Positions 45,888 through 55,633 of a stretch of 64,000 nucleotides of DNA are shown here, one piece after another. Where the stretch lies: assembly GCA_963792445.1 (NCBI GenBank), contig CAWBWO010000013.1, positions 62,001 through 126,000 on the forward strand, given 5' to 3'. The notes beneath the pieces were generated by a model. It was not told the origin of the DNA and did not search any database. It saw nothing but the letters and a program-made list of their open reading frames with translations. This stretch comes from Rummeliibacillus sp963792445. GTDB taxonomy: Bacteria > Bacillota > Bacilli > Bacillales_A > Planococcaceae. The first letter of the stretch is position 1; each line of letters opens with the position of its first letter. The translations under genes were made by a program, and so were the position numbers.

Positions 45888-47420
45888 ATGCTAAGTTCTT
45901 TCAATTATATTTCATGGTCTACAATATTTTTTATATTGTTATGCGCTTCCGTATGCAGTGCGCTGATCATGTTAAGCAAAAAGGTTCCATTGAACTATGT
46001 TCGTGTTCATATAGGGATTGTGTCATTGCCACCGATTGTTGCTCTATTGGCTTTAATTTTCAACAATGAAAGTGTAATCATAGGTCCTTGGCATTTCGAT
46101 TCATTATCCTGGTTATGGGCGATGTTTGTATTGACAATCGGGTTAATTATTCAACGATATTCCGTTCACTATTTGTTTGGTGATCGTTCTTATCGAAAAT
46201 ATTTTGCGCTGTTAACATTTACGACAGTGGCAGACGCAGTCGCTTGGTTGAGCGATGACCTTCGCTTGATGGCATTAGGATGGGGAATTACTCTATTAGG
46301 ACTAACGATGCTTATCGGTCTAAAAAAGGAATGGAAAGTAGCTGGTCAAGCTTCAAGACTGACAGGTCGATATTTTACTGTTAGCTTTCTTTCTTTACTA
46401 TTAGCGATTGTTTGGTTATCTCAAGCTACTGGATATTGGCAATTATCACAAGCACTTACTCATAATAATCTCGCTCAAATAGACTCATGGGAAAAAACAT
46501 GTATTAATCTTCTGCTCATTATTGCGGTAGTTATTCCGGCAGCACAATGGCCATCACATCGTTGGTTGCTCGATTCCGTAGTTGCGCCAACACCTATTTC
46601 AGCAATCATGCATGCAGGCATTGTAAATGTTGGTGGGGTATTATTAACGCGTTTTGCGCCAATATTTAATGGGGATGCATCACAAGTAATCTTGCTTGTG
46701 TTATGTAGCATTTCCGTTCTGATTGGGACTGGGATTATGTTAGTACAAGTTGATTATAAACGTCAGCTAGTTGGCTCAACGATTGCACAAATGGGCTTCA
46801 TGTTAATCCAATGTGCATTAGGTGCTTATTTAGCAGCTATTACGCATGCGGTCTTACACGGATTATTTAAATCAACTTTATTTTTACAAGCGGGTTCTGC
46901 TGCAAAGCATAGCGAAATGGCTTCACATAAAAAACAACCAGCTTCATTCGTATGGACATTATCAGGTATTGTATTAGGTTTTGCAATTGGTATTGGTTAC
47001 TGGTTAACTGCTCCAGAGGTGGGATATCAATTAGTAAGTGCTCTTATTTTAGGATGGTCTGTGTCACTTGCATGGACGCAACTGATGGCTACAGTATCAG
47101 GCCGAATTGTTCGAATTACTGGCTTCGTACTATTTGTCGTAGCAGCAGTTGTATTTCAAATCATTCATAAAGTCTTTTATAATCTATTGCAAGACAATAT
47201 TGCAATGAGCATTCATCCACATTTTGCAATGGCTATCATACTTCTAGTCATCTTATTAGTGAGCAGTGTAATCGTAACATTGTTAGTTCGTAAACGTTCG
47301 AAAGCTTCTTTTGCTATTTATCTTTGGCTCGTTCGATTGGGAGAGCCAAAAAATGATATGGTAGAAAGTCATCCGAAATATCTAACGCAATTATTATCTC
47401 GAGGGGGTCACTTACATTGA
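45888..47420 (+). CDS. dabB: DabB, proton-conducting subunit of the DAB inorganic carbon pump
   Basis: This 510-residue NuoL/NdhF-like membrane protein has about 14 helices with conserved Lys/His/Glu lines (WPSHRWLLDSVVAPTPISAIMHAGIVNVGG). Adjacent to DabA, it is the DabB partner, which is thought to couple ion flow to uptake of CO2/bicarbonate. The start at 45888 follows AAAGGGGGG; the ORF start at TTG 45837 would add a non-conserved 17 residues. The stop overlaps the TTG of dabA by four bases. Confidence 0.9.
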   Translation: MLSSFNYISWSTIFFILLCASVCSALIMLSKKVPLNYVRVHIGIVSLPPIVALLALIFNNESVIIGPWHFDSLSWLWAMFVLTIGLIIQRYSVHYLFGDRSYRKYFALLTFTTVADAVAWLSDDLRLMALGWGITLLGLTMLIGLKKEWKVAGQASRLTGRYFTVSFLSLLLAIVWLSQATGYWQLSQALTHNNLAQIDSWEKTCINLLLIIAVVIPAAQWPSHRWLLDSVVAPTPISAIMHAGIVNVGGVLLTRFAPIFNGDASQVILLVLCSISVLIGTGIMLVQVDYKRQLVGSTIAQMGFMLIQCALGAYLAAITHAVLHGLFKSTLFLQAGSAAKHSEMASHKKQPASFVWTLSGIVLGFAIGIGYWLTAPEVGYQLVSALILGWSVSLAWTQLMATVSGRIVRITGFVLFVVAAVVFQIIHKVFYNLLQDNIAMSIHPHFAMAIILLVILLVSSVIVTLLVRKRSKASFAIYLWLVRLGEPKNDMVESHPKYLTQLLSRGGHLH

Positions 47421-50026
47421 GTACAGCAATTACATTAAATTTGGAAAAGGACTTTAAATACCTTGATATGGATATAAATGATTTGGTAAAAGCCGCTAGC
47501 AAAGTGATCGTACCACTTGGACCTATTAATGAATTTGCAGCTCGTAGCCCTTGGGCATACTTGGAAGATCATACATTTGAAGAAATCGCTCGACAATTGA
47601 AAAATACTTGCAACGTAGATATTTATCCAAATCAAGCAATGCTAAAATCTGCACTTCGCCAAGATGAAATCGATCTAGCTGTTTTAAAAGATGGGGTGAA
47701 AAAATGGTTAGATATTCAAGCTTTTGATATATCAAGAGAGGCTGCTGAGCAATTTTGTTTGAATGCATTAAAACTCGAAAATGATTCTACAAAACTAGAC
47801 ATATCATCTGACGTTAAAGAGTTAGCCAAGAAACTAATTATATTCAAGCCAAAAACACTTAAGAAAAATTTCGTTCGAACAAAAAGCCAATGCTTGGATG
47901 AATTGGACAATGGAAATCATGCAGAAAACCTGAATCTTCAAATCATTAAATGGTGTAAATTATTTTTGGATGAATCTCAAGCGGTATGGTCTATGCCTAA
48001 TCGAGAAGAAGGATTCTTTCATGCATGGAGAGAGATGGTGCAATTTGACACGGCACTTAGTCACGATATTCGCAAGCAATTGAAAAAGTTACCAAGAGAA
48101 GCAGATCAGGCATTAGCAGAGATGATGATTGCTTTAGAAATTCCTTTAACAGAGATTCAAGATTATCTTTGTGCACATTTACTTGCATTGCCAGGCTGGG
48201 CAGGAATGATGCTTTGGCGTTCGCAACAATCAGTTGAGCAAGAAACACTACTTACTGAATATTTGGCTGTCCGAATTTGTATGGAATGGGCGTTGATTAA
48301 TTCTTATCTTCCATTACCTGAAAAAAAATTAGATAATCAGCAACAATTAGAATCATTACTCATGTCTTGGGAACAATGGGGTAACATGTCATACAATGAT
48401 TGGCTTTTGTTATCATCAAGTGAAACAAAAGCTCGACTATTACTTGCAGAACGTTTCGATTATTATACTCGCGCAAGACTTTGGTTAGAGGCTTGGGAAA
48501 AGACATATGAAACTGAACTTCGAAATTCCATCATTTCAAAACAATCTACTGTTCAAAAGACAAAACCGGTATTAGCACAATTTGCTTTTTGCATTGATGT
48601 TCGTTCTGAGCCTTTCCGTCGCCAACTTGAAAAAATAGGACCATTTGAAACGTTCGGAACAGCTGGATTTTTCGGATTGCCGATTGAAACGACTGAGCTA
48701 GGTTGTGGGCATAGTCATGAATCCTTACCAGTTATGTTCAAACCACAATATAAAGTAACAGAATCTTCCTCTGACTTTGAATTAAAGCAATATAAACAAC
48801 GTGAAGAAGCTGCTAATTCAGCTGGACATACATTTAAAGTGATGAAACATAATTTATTTTCTAGTCTACTACTACCGGAAATTAGTGGACCATGGCTTAG
48901 CTTACAAACTTTAGCTCGTAGTTTTGTACCACGAAAAGCAGGTAAAGCATTCTCGAAAATGCGAAAATCCTGGTTAGACAAACCAGCTACACATCTATCA
49001 CTCGATCATGTACACAATTTGAAAGAGGAGCTACCGATTGGATTTACACAAGAAGAGCAAGTGGGTTTTGCTCGCCAAGCATTGAAAATGATGGGATTGA
49101 CTGATCATTTCGCACCATTAGTAGTGATTTGTGGACATGGTAGCCACAGTACAAATAACCCCTATGCAGCTTCACTTGATTGCGGAGCATGTGGAGGAGC
49201 TTCAAGTGGCTTTAATGCACGAGTTCTAGCAACCATGTGTAATCTGCCAAAAGTAAGAGTAGAACTTGCAAAAGATGGTATTGTAATTCCTGAAGATACT
49301 GTTTTTGTAGCGGCAGAGCATAATACAACACTCGATGAGTTAAACTTTTTATATGTCCCAGAACTTAAGAGTGCATCAAAAGAGTCTTTTGATTGTATTA
49401 AAACGAAGTTATCAGAAGTTCAAAAAGAAGCAAGTGCAGAAAGAATTGTTCAATTACCAAGCCTTAGCACACATCACAAGAATCCAACTGAAGAAATGCA
49501 ACGTATTTCTGAAGATTGGAGTGAAGTTCGACCAGAATGGGGATTGGCTCGTAATGCGGCATTTATAATTGGTGACCGAAGCTTAACAAAAGACTGCAAT
49601 TTGGATGCGAGAGCCTTTCTTCATAACTATAACTGGAAGAATGATAAAAGCGGTGATATACTTGCAAACATCATCGCAGGGCCAGCAACAGTAGCAGAGT
49701 GGATCAACCTGCAATACTATGCATCCACAGTTGCCCCACATTATTATGGAAGTGGTAACAAAGCTACGCAAACCATAACAGCAGGCATCGGCGTTATGCA
49801 AGGGAATGCAAGTGACTTATTAACAGGACTTCCATGGCAATCTGTCATGAAATCCGACCAACAAGCCTACCACGCACCACTACGATTATTAGTCGTAATC
49901 CAAGCACCAAAAGAATTTATAGAGCGAATACTAAAACGCGATGCAGCATTTAAGCAAAAAGTACAAAACAGCTGGATTCGCTTAGCATCAGTAGACTCTG
50001 AAGGGAATTGGGAAAGCTGGTCTTAA
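47417..50026 (+). CDS. dabA: DabA, zinc subunit of the DAB inorganic carbon pump (UPF0753/DUF2309)
   Basis: This 869-residue soluble subunit resembles beta-carbonic anhydrase in active-site logic. The zinc ligands can be placed at Cys392 and Asp394 (CIDVRSEP), His574 (VICGHGSHS) and Cys589 (DCGACGG). The 15-residue His-Cys spacing matches the proteobacterial DabA. Together with DabB it hydrates CO2 vectorially and accumulates bicarbonate. The TTG start follows GAGGGGG and overlaps dabB. This pair is known in B. anthracis and B. subtilis (YbcC/YbcD). Confidence 0.92.
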   Translation: MSTAITLNLEKDFKYLDMDINDLVKAASKVIVPLGPINEFAARSPWAYLEDHTFEEIARQLKNTCNVDIYPNQAMLKSALRQDEIDLAVLKDGVKKWLDIQAFDISREAAEQFCLNALKLENDSTKLDISSDVKELAKKLIIFKPKTLKKNFVRTKSQCLDELDNGNHAENLNLQIIKWCKLFLDESQAVWSMPNREEGFFHAWREMVQFDTALSHDIRKQLKKLPREADQALAEMMIALEIPLTEIQDYLCAHLLALPGWAGMMLWRSQQSVEQETLLTEYLAVRICMEWALINSYLPLPEKKLDNQQQLESLLMSWEQWGNMSYNDWLLLSSSETKARLLLAERFDYYTRARLWLEAWEKTYETELRNSIISKQSTVQKTKPVLAQFAFCIDVRSEPFRRQLEKIGPFETFGTAGFFGLPIETTELGCGHSHESLPVMFKPQYKVTESSSDFELKQYKQREEAANSAGHTFKVMKHNLFSSLLLPEISGPWLSLQTLARSFVPRKAGKAFSKMRKSWLDKPATHLSLDHVHNLKEELPIGFTQEEQVGFARQALKMMGLTDHFAPLVVICGHGSHSTNNPYAASLDCGACGGASSGFNARVLATMCNLPKVRVELAKDGIVIPEDTVFVAAEHNTTLDELNFLYVPELKSASKESFDCIKTKLSEVQKEASAERIVQLPSLSTHHKNPTEEMQRISEDWSEVRPEWGLARNAAFIIGDRSLTKDCNLDARAFLHNYNWKNDKSGDILANIIAGPATVAEWINLQYYASTVAPHYYGSGNKATQTITAGIGVMQGNASDLLTGLPWQSVMKSDQQAYHAPLRLLVVIQAPKEFIERILKRDAAFKQKVQNSWIRLASVDSEGNWESWS

Positions 50027-50205
50027 ATTAAAATGTTTAGTATTACAAAGTGACTAAAGTGGATTCGGCGAAGATTTCTGCTCAGAAAGCGAAGCCCGAG
50101 TCCACTTCAACTCACATTAGTAATATCTAAATATACATATAATATTTGACAACTAGAAGTAAAATTGACTACAATACTTCAAATTTACAATAGGGGAATC
50201 GAATC

Positions 50206-50571
50206 ATGGAAAAGACAAAAGGGAATATCGAATCAGATATAAGTAAAGCATTAACTCACTGGGAAAAAAGCTATCTTGGACGAGGTTCCGTATCTGTAAA
50301 ATCGGACATTCTGCGAGACATGATTATCGTTGTATTACGCGGTATTCTAACACCTGCCGAATACTCATTATGCAAAAATAACGAAAGATTATTATCAGTA
50401 AAAGAACATCGAAATAGCCTAGTAGAATCAGGCGTAGAAGAACTGAAAGTAATCATAAAAGAAATTACAAACGAACAAGTCGTAAGTTTTCATACAGATA
50501 TTAGTACCAAAACAGGAGAACGCGTAATACTTTTCAAACTCGCAGATGATTTACAAAGCAAATTAACATAA
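50206..50571 (+). CDS. ybcI: DUF2294 protein (YbcI-like)
   Basis: This 121-residue protein is DUF2294: SDISKALTHWEKSYLGRGSV at the start, DMIIVVLRGILTPAEYSLC in the middle. In B. subtilis YbcI lies in the ybcCDFHI cluster with the same DAB genes. Its role is unknown. It is 180 bases downstream of dabA and 40 bases before the YbcF-like gene, and is likely part of that expression group. AGGGGAA precedes ATG. Confidence 0.8.
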   Translation: MEKTKGNIESDISKALTHWEKSYLGRGSVSVKSDILRDMIIVVLRGILTPAEYSLCKNNERLLSVKEHRNSLVESGVEELKVIIKEITNEQVVSFHTDISTKTGERVILFKLADDLQSKLT

Positions 50572-50611
50572 AAAGTTAGCAAAAATATGGCTATAAAATG
50601 AGGTGAATTTC

Positions 50612-51124
50612 ATGCATATGAATGAACAGAAGAAAATCCTTCTGATCACAGGGATGGAACAAAATCATGAAAAAATAATGCGCCACTTGAATATCTCCAA
50701 TCCTCAAAATGCTGTTATCTTACAACATCATCATAAAGTCATTTCACAACCATTTGACGATTTAATGAGAGATATTATCCTTGCTGTTTACCAGGAAGAT
50801 ATTGAAGACATCTATGTAATCTACTCAAAAGAAAAGCCGGTAAATATAGAAGATATATGGAATAAATTTGAGGAAAATGAAGCGATACAGCAGAAATTGC
50901 CAACATTAGATTATCTTTTAAAATACTGCATCCCAGAATTTCCAGAGAATAGTGTACGAGAATGGTTAGAGGGAAAACAGAATCTAACAAATATTGTAGA
51001 GGAAAACGCAAGAGCCATTAAAAAACACCCATTAATGCCAAACAATGTGAAGGTACATGAATTATATATTAATCAAAATAGTAATCAATCGAAAGTTACG
51101 ATTTCAGATCACATCTTAACTTAA
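50612..51124 (+). CDS. ybcF: Degenerate beta-carbonic anhydrase-like protein (YbcF-like)
   Basis: This protein of about 170 residues aligns by pattern with beta-carbonic anhydrase: strand KKILLITG, DDLMRDIILAVYQEDIEDIYVIY, and the C-terminal ENARAIKKHPLMPNNVKVHELY. The usual zinc ligands are missing: the first Cys position is Gly in ITGMEQNHEK, and the HxxC motif after YVIYSKEKPV is absent. Enzymatic CO2 hydration is therefore unlikely. It follows dabBA-ybcI as YbcF does in B. subtilis. ATG 50612 fits GAGGTG. Confidence 0.65.
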   Translation: MHMNEQKKILLITGMEQNHEKIMRHLNISNPQNAVILQHHHKVISQPFDDLMRDIILAVYQEDIEDIYVIYSKEKPVNIEDIWNKFEENEAIQQKLPTLDYLLKYCIPEFPENSVREWLEGKQNLTNIVEENARAIKKHPLMPNNVKVHELYINQNSNQSKVTISDHILT

Positions 51125-51205
51125 AAATGTTGTGCGCTAGATGCCTCCTTTTAGGTATTAACTTAATTTGAATTGTTAATACTAATCACAAAGGAGGTGT
51201 TTATT

Positions 51206-51361
51206 TTGGCAAAGGACGTTCTTTGTGAAGTAAGTAACTGTACATTTTGGAATAAAGGAAATCAATGTACTGCACATGAAATTTATGTAGTCAGCAATAG
51301 AGGATCACAGGCCTCTAGTACTGAAGAAACAGACTGTAAAACATTTGAACCAAGAAAATAG
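51206..51361 (+). CDS. DUF1540 protein
   Basis: This 51-residue protein has four Cys in the DUF1540 order: VLCEVSNCTFW, NQCTAHEI and TDCKTFEP. TTG 51206 follows AAAGGAGGTG with normal spacing. It is probably a small metal-binding protein, possibly made during sporulation, role unknown. A similar but longer gene lies at 8041. Confidence 0.8.
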   Translation: MAKDVLCEVSNCTFWNKGNQCTAHEIYVVSNRGSQASSTEETDCKTFEPRK

Positions 51362-51391
51362 TCAGACTTCTTCTTTCTCTTAACTCCCTGG

Positions 51392-51434
51392 GGCTGTCCT
51401 AAAAGTGCAAATCACACTTTTAAGACAGCCTTTG
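51392..51434 (+). terminator. Intrinsic terminator after DUF1540 gene
   Basis: A stem GGCTGTCCTAAAAGTG/CACTTTTAAGACAGCC with one bulge is followed by TTT. Confidence 0.7.
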
Positions 51435-51563
51435 AATTTATTGGCCTATATGTGTATTCTTCAATGGAACATTATTCGCGGATTTATCGGCAATAGCTAA
51501 ATATGTGATTGGCTCCTTGTAATTATAGTATTGATATTAATTATCAATTTCATTCGCGATTTA

Positions 51564-51746
51564 TCAAAAATTTTCGGATGCATCTAAATCATCTATTGTT
51601 AATAGTAATTTGTGCAAATCTATAATACAATCTTCAGTATGATAGCAACAATCAAAGTGAAGACTATATATAATAGAAGTAATTTTGTTTCTTAAATTTC
51701 CCAGTTCTATATTATTATTTAAAACTTCTTGTTCTAAGTGATTCAT
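51564..51746 (-). CDS. Small hypothetical protein
   Basis: This 60-residue acidic, helical-looking protein (LGNLRNKITSIIYSL then IIDLHKLLLTIDDLD) has GAGAGGAAG seven bases before ATG. Size and helical heptads recall Spo0E-type phosphatases, but the SQELD motif is absent, so I make no functional claim. Confidence 0.4.
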   Translation of the reverse strand: MNHLEQEVLNNNIELGNLRNKITSIIYSLHFDCCYHTEDCIIDLHKLLLTIDDLDASENF

Positions 51747-51823
51747 TTGGAATCTTCCTCTCTATTATTTTTCTATTAGTATGTATAAAAAATAGTAAAT
51801 TTATTCGAACAAAGGAGAAATAT

Positions 51824-52213
51824 ATGGAAAATAGTAAAGTTACATATAAAACGATTGATGAATATATTATAAAGTTTCCATCAGATGTTCAGGAGAAACT
51901 ACAAGGATTAAGAGAAGTGATTAAAAAAGCTGCTCCTGAAGCAATAGAAACAATTAGTTACCAGATGCCTGCATTCAAATTACAAGGCAATTTAGTATAT
52001 TTTGCAGCATATAAAAAACATATTGGATTCTATCCAACTTCAAGTGGAATTCGTGAATTCCAAGAAGAGTTAACACAATACAAAGGAGGAAAGGGAACTG
52101 TACAGTTTCCGATAGAAGAACCTTTGCCATTTGAGTTAATAAGGAAAATTGTTAAATTTAGAGTGGAAGAAAATAAACGAAAAGCTGAAATGAAAGTAAA
52201 AAAGAAAAAATAA
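51824..52213 (+). CDS. DUF1801 protein (YdhG-like)
   Basis: This 129-residue protein has the DUF1801 motifs IDEYIIKFP, ETISYQMPAFKLQG and YFAAYKKHIGFYPTSSGI. The family folds like iron chaperone frataxin-like proteins, and function is unclear. AAAGGAGAA precedes ATG. Confidence 0.83.
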   Translation: MENSKVTYKTIDEYIIKFPSDVQEKLQGLREVIKKAAPEAIETISYQMPAFKLQGNLVYFAAYKKHIGFYPTSSGIREFQEELTQYKGGKGTVQFPIEEPLPFELIRKIVKFRVEENKRKAEMKVKKKK

Positions 52214-52216
52214 AGC

Positions 52217-52261
52217 AAACAAACCGTATGAGCATACATCCTCTCCTCATACGGTTTGTTT
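52217..52261. terminator. Bidirectional intrinsic terminator
   Basis: A perfect 16-bp stem AAACAAACCGTATGAG/CTCATACGGTTTGTTT lies between convergent genes. Confidence 0.85.
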
Positions 52262-52263
52262 AA

Positions 52264-53268
52264 TTATTTTTTAACCTTTTTGGCTTCTTTCGTTTGTCGT
52301 TCCCATTGTAAAAGGGATGGGTATGGGTCATATGCCCATTCTGTTCGCCCATTGAATTTATAAATCCCGTAGTGTAGATGTGGTGGGAATTTACCTGATG
52401 TGCCTGGTTTCCCATACCCAGAACTACCGACATATCCAATGACTTGCCCAGGTTTTACGATATCGCCAACATTTATTTTCTTATTATAAGAAGAAAGATG
52501 TGCATAATAGTGATACGAATTATTATGATCACGAATCCCAATACGCCAGCCACCAAACTGATTCCAGCCCTTTGTTTCAACTACTCCATAGGTTGCTGAA
52601 AGAACCGGTGTGCCATATCCAGCAAAGACATCTGTTCCTTCATGGATTCTTCTGCCACCCCAGCCTCTGTTTGCTCCCCAAGTTCCTTTATAGCTATAAT
52701 CATAGCCTAAAGATACAGGAAAAACATGCTTATCAAAATTGATGGTGTTGAAATGCTTATAAAGAGAAGCATTGGTCATAATTTGGTTAACCACTTTTTC
52801 ATCTTTATAATACTCCCAGAGAGCTAATTTAAAGCTATCATCTGTGGGGCCAAACCGGCTTAGGAAACTTGCCATTGTAAACAACACATCGTCGTCATCA
52901 TCTGAATTAGCGACTCCATCACCATCTCCATCAAGTCCCATACCTCCAAAATAGTCGATTGTTGAAGGGGACTTGTCTTGACTAGAAGGATTTAATGCAC
53001 CTGCCCAGTATTCTTCTGAGAACTGAATTGCAATGACGCTATCACGTTTTGGAATGTCTTTACGGACTGTTTGTATATTTCGTTCATATTGATCAACCGC
53101 AGCAAGAAAGTACCAAGGCACAAGCAAATCCTCAAATTTTACATAATAAGTCATTCGAGTTTTCAAAATCTCTTCCCTTGAAGGTTCTTCACGAGCATTG
53201 GCATTTGTAGTGAAGAATGTACTGAAAACAATCATAAATGCAATACAAGGAATAAGATTGCGTATCAA
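52264..53268 (-). CDS. lytH: Sporulation M23 peptidase LytH
   Basis: This 334-residue exported peptidase has a signal sequence (cut near ANA-REEPS), a region of about 150 residues with lysozyme-like feel (YFGGMGLDGDGDGV), then an M23 domain. Zinc ligands lie in RIHEGTDVFA and HLHYGIYK, and the substrate motif YHYYAHL is present. B. subtilis LytH (YunA) is a spore-cortex L-Ala-D-Glu endopeptidase that leaves single-alanine side chains; the NRGWGGRRIHEGTD and SSGYGKPGTSGKFPP stretches resemble it. It faces away from prkA. Confidence 0.85.
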   Translation of the reverse strand: MIRNLIPCIAFMIVFSTFFTTNANAREEPSREEILKTRMTYYVKFEDLLVPWYFLAAVDQYERNIQTVRKDIPKRDSVIAIQFSEEYWAGALNPSSQDKSPSTIDYFGGMGLDGDGDGVANSDDDDDVLFTMASFLSRFGPTDDSFKLALWEYYKDEKVVNQIMTNASLYKHFNTINFDKHVFPVSLGYDYSYKGTWGANRGWGGRRIHEGTDVFAGYGTPVLSATYGVVETKGWNQFGGWRIGIRDHNNSYHYYAHLSSYNKKINVGDIVKPGQVIGYVGSSGYGKPGTSGKFPPHLHYGIYKFNGRTEWAYDPYPSLLQWERQTKEAKKVKK

Positions 53269-53477
53269 GTAAATAACCTCCTTTCGACATCCATTAGAAT
53301 AACCGAAATTTACATTTTCATAAGTGGTAAAAACAGAATATTTTTTAATCGTTGCGCGTACTTTAAAATATGATTATTTTTGTACAAAAAGTTTTTTCTA
53401 CATCAAGAACATGTCTACAATGGGCTTTTTGAATAATTTAATCAGAAAGTTTATCCACCAATGAACGTCTAGTGGTT

Positions 53478-53504
53478 ATCATTAATTCCTTAATTTCATA
53501 CTAT
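53478..53504 (+). promoter_or_regulatory. Possible sigma-E-type promoter of prkA
   Basis: ATCATT, 13 bases, then CATACTAT lies 32 bases before the proposed start. It resembles the sigma-E -35/-10 pattern expected for this mother-cell gene, but the match is loose. Confidence 0.3.
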
Positions 53505-53536
53505 GTTATAAAACTAGCCTGAATGGAGGGAAAACT

Positions 53537-55432
53537 ATAGACATTTTAAATAAGTTTAAAAGTTATCGTGAAGAAGAAAACAGGCTGAAATGGGAAGGAA
53601 CATTTGCTGATTATTTAAGCATTATAAAGGAAAGACCAGAAGTTGCCCAAACAGCCCATTCTCGGGTATACAATATGATTAAGAGCTCTGGATTGGAAGA
53701 AAGAGATGGCAAGAAATTGTATCAATTTTTCGGGAAAGAAATTTTCGGACTCGAATCGGCAATTGAAAGACTGGTGGAGGAATATTTCCATCCTGCAGCT
53801 AGACGTCTCGATGTTAGAAAAAGAATATTATTATTGATGGGGCCTGTAAGTGGTGGTAAATCCACTATCGTAACTTTACTTAAACGTGGTCTTGAGCAAT
53901 ATTCAAGAACAGATGAAGGTGCGGTATTCGCCATCAAAGGTTGTCCAATGCATGAAGATCCATTACACCTTATTCCACATCATCTTCGCGATGATTTCTT
54001 CGAAGAGTATGGTATACGAGTTGAAGGAAACTTATCGCCTTTAAACACGATGAGACTTGAACAGGAATATGAGGGCAATATTGAAAATGTCTTGATTGAA
54101 CGTATTTTCTTCTCTGAAGATAAACGTGTTGGTATTGGTACATTTACACCTTCTGATCCGAAATCACAAGATATTGCTGACTTAACAGGTAGTATTGATT
54201 TCTCGACCATTGCAGAATTTGGTTCTGAATCAGATCCTCGTGCTTATCGCTTTGATGGCGAGTTGAACAAAGCAAATAGAGGGATGATGGAATTCCAAGA
54301 AATGCTTAAATTAGATGAAAAGTTTCTATGGAACTTGTTGTCATTAACTCAAGAAGGAAACTTTAAAGCAGGTAGATTTGCTTTGATCAGTGCAGATGAA
54401 CTCATCGTTGCACATACCAACGAAACCGAATATCGCTCCTTCATCTCCAATAAAAAGAATGAGGCGCTTCACTCTAGAATTATCGTAATGCCGATTCCTT
54501 ATAACTTAAAGGTAAGTCAGGAAGAACGTATTTACAAAAAAATGATTAATGAGAGTGATATGGCTCATATCCATATTGCACCGCATGCATTAAAAGCAGC
54601 AGCCATATTCTCTGTATTAACAAGATTAGAAATCCCGAAAAAGCAAGGCATTGATTTAGTGAAGAAAATGCGCTTGTATGATGGCGAAAGTGTAGAAGGA
54701 TTTAACTCTGTAGACGTGGAAGACTTGAAAAAAGAATATCCAAACGAAGGCATGAATGGAATCGATCCTCGTTATATTATTAACCGAATTTCTTCAGCTA
54801 TTATACGTAAAAAAGTACCGTCTATTAATGCATTAGATGTGTTACTTGCTCTTAAAGACGGGCTCGATCAACATGCTTCCATTAGTCAGGAAGACAAAGA
54901 AAAGTATATGAATTATATCGCAGTGGCAAGAAGAGAATATGATGATATTGCGAAAAATGAAGTTCAAAAGGCATTTGTGTATTCGTATGAAGAATCTGCA
55001 AAAACATTAATGAATAATTATCTCGATAACGTTGAGGCATTCTGCAATAAAAACAAACTTCGAGATCAACTCACTGGTGAAGAGATGAATCCAGATGAAA
55101 AACTAATGCGCTCAATTGAAGAGCAAATTGGTATTTCAGAAAATGCGAAAAAAGCATTCCGCGAAGAAATATTGATTCGCATATCTGCCTATGCAAGAAA
55201 AGGAAAACGCTTCGAATATAATTCTCATGAGAGATTACGTGAAGCCATTCAAAAGAAACTATTTGCTGATTTAAAAGATATTGTGAAAATTACAACGTCT
55301 TCTAAAACACCTGATGAATCACAACTGAAGAAGATTAATGAAGTCGTTGCAACATTGATAGACGAACATGGCTATAATTCAACATCGGCTAACGAATTGT
55401 TGCAATATGTAGGGAGCTTATTGAATCGGTAA
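53537..55432 (+). CDS. prkA: PrkA, AAA+ protein kinase/protease of sporulation
   Basis: This 631-residue protein has an N-terminal AAA domain with P-loop GPVSGGKSTI (about residues 99-108), and a C-terminal kinase-like domain with no classical motifs. It is made in the mother cell in B. subtilis and is needed for normal sporulation. The frame runs back to 53537, giving DILNKFKSYREEENRLKWEG at the N-terminus, which matches PrkA throughout. There is no ATG, GTG or TTG there; the codon after TGGAGGG (six-base gap) is ATA. Starting at the first ATG (53675) would lose 46 conserved residues. The resulting length equals B. subtilis PrkA. Confidence 0.88.
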   Translation: MDILNKFKSYREEENRLKWEGTFADYLSIIKERPEVAQTAHSRVYNMIKSSGLEERDGKKLYQFFGKEIFGLESAIERLVEEYFHPAARRLDVRKRILLLMGPVSGGKSTIVTLLKRGLEQYSRTDEGAVFAIKGCPMHEDPLHLIPHHLRDDFFEEYGIRVEGNLSPLNTMRLEQEYEGNIENVLIERIFFSEDKRVGIGTFTPSDPKSQDIADLTGSIDFSTIAEFGSESDPRAYRFDGELNKANRGMMEFQEMLKLDEKFLWNLLSLTQEGNFKAGRFALISADELIVAHTNETEYRSFISNKKNEALHSRIIVMPIPYNLKVSQEERIYKKMINESDMAHIHIAPHALKAAAIFSVLTRLEIPKKQGIDLVKKMRLYDGESVEGFNSVDVEDLKKEYPNEGMNGIDPRYIINRISSAIIRKKVPSINALDVLLALKDGLDQHASISQEDKEKYMNYIAVARREYDDIAKNEVQKAFVYSYEESAKTLMNNYLDNVEAFCNKNKLRDQLTGEEMNPDEKLMRSIEEQIGISENAKKAFREEILIRISAYARKGKRFEYNSHERLREAIQKKLFADLKDIVKITTSSKTPDESQLKKINEVVATLIDEHGYNSTSANELLQYVGSLLNR

Positions 55433-55450
55433 GACGAAAGACTAGAATTA

Positions 55451-55488
55451 GGAGTGTCCAAAACTTTTTAAGGACACTCCATTTTTTT
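55451..55488 (+). terminator. Intrinsic terminator after prkA
   Basis: A perfect 9-bp stem GGAGTGTCC/GGACACTCC is followed by a T-run. It separates prkA from yhbH, implying an independent promoter for the latter. Confidence 0.75.
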
Positions 55489-55633
55489 ATCTTAAAAAGT
55501 TAAATAATTTTAAAAGTTAGCATAGGATAAGAAAAGAGATTTTTTCACATCAAAGATCTACATAACTAATTACTTCTAAGAATGCTGATGATTTGGATTA
55601 AAAACTTCTAATGATAGATGGGTGAGGATATAA

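Noticed and set aside
50058..50107. Terminator after dabA
   Set aside because: A stem AAGTGGA/TCCACTT is present but the T-run is absent and inner pairing is irregular; kept only as a possible hairpin.
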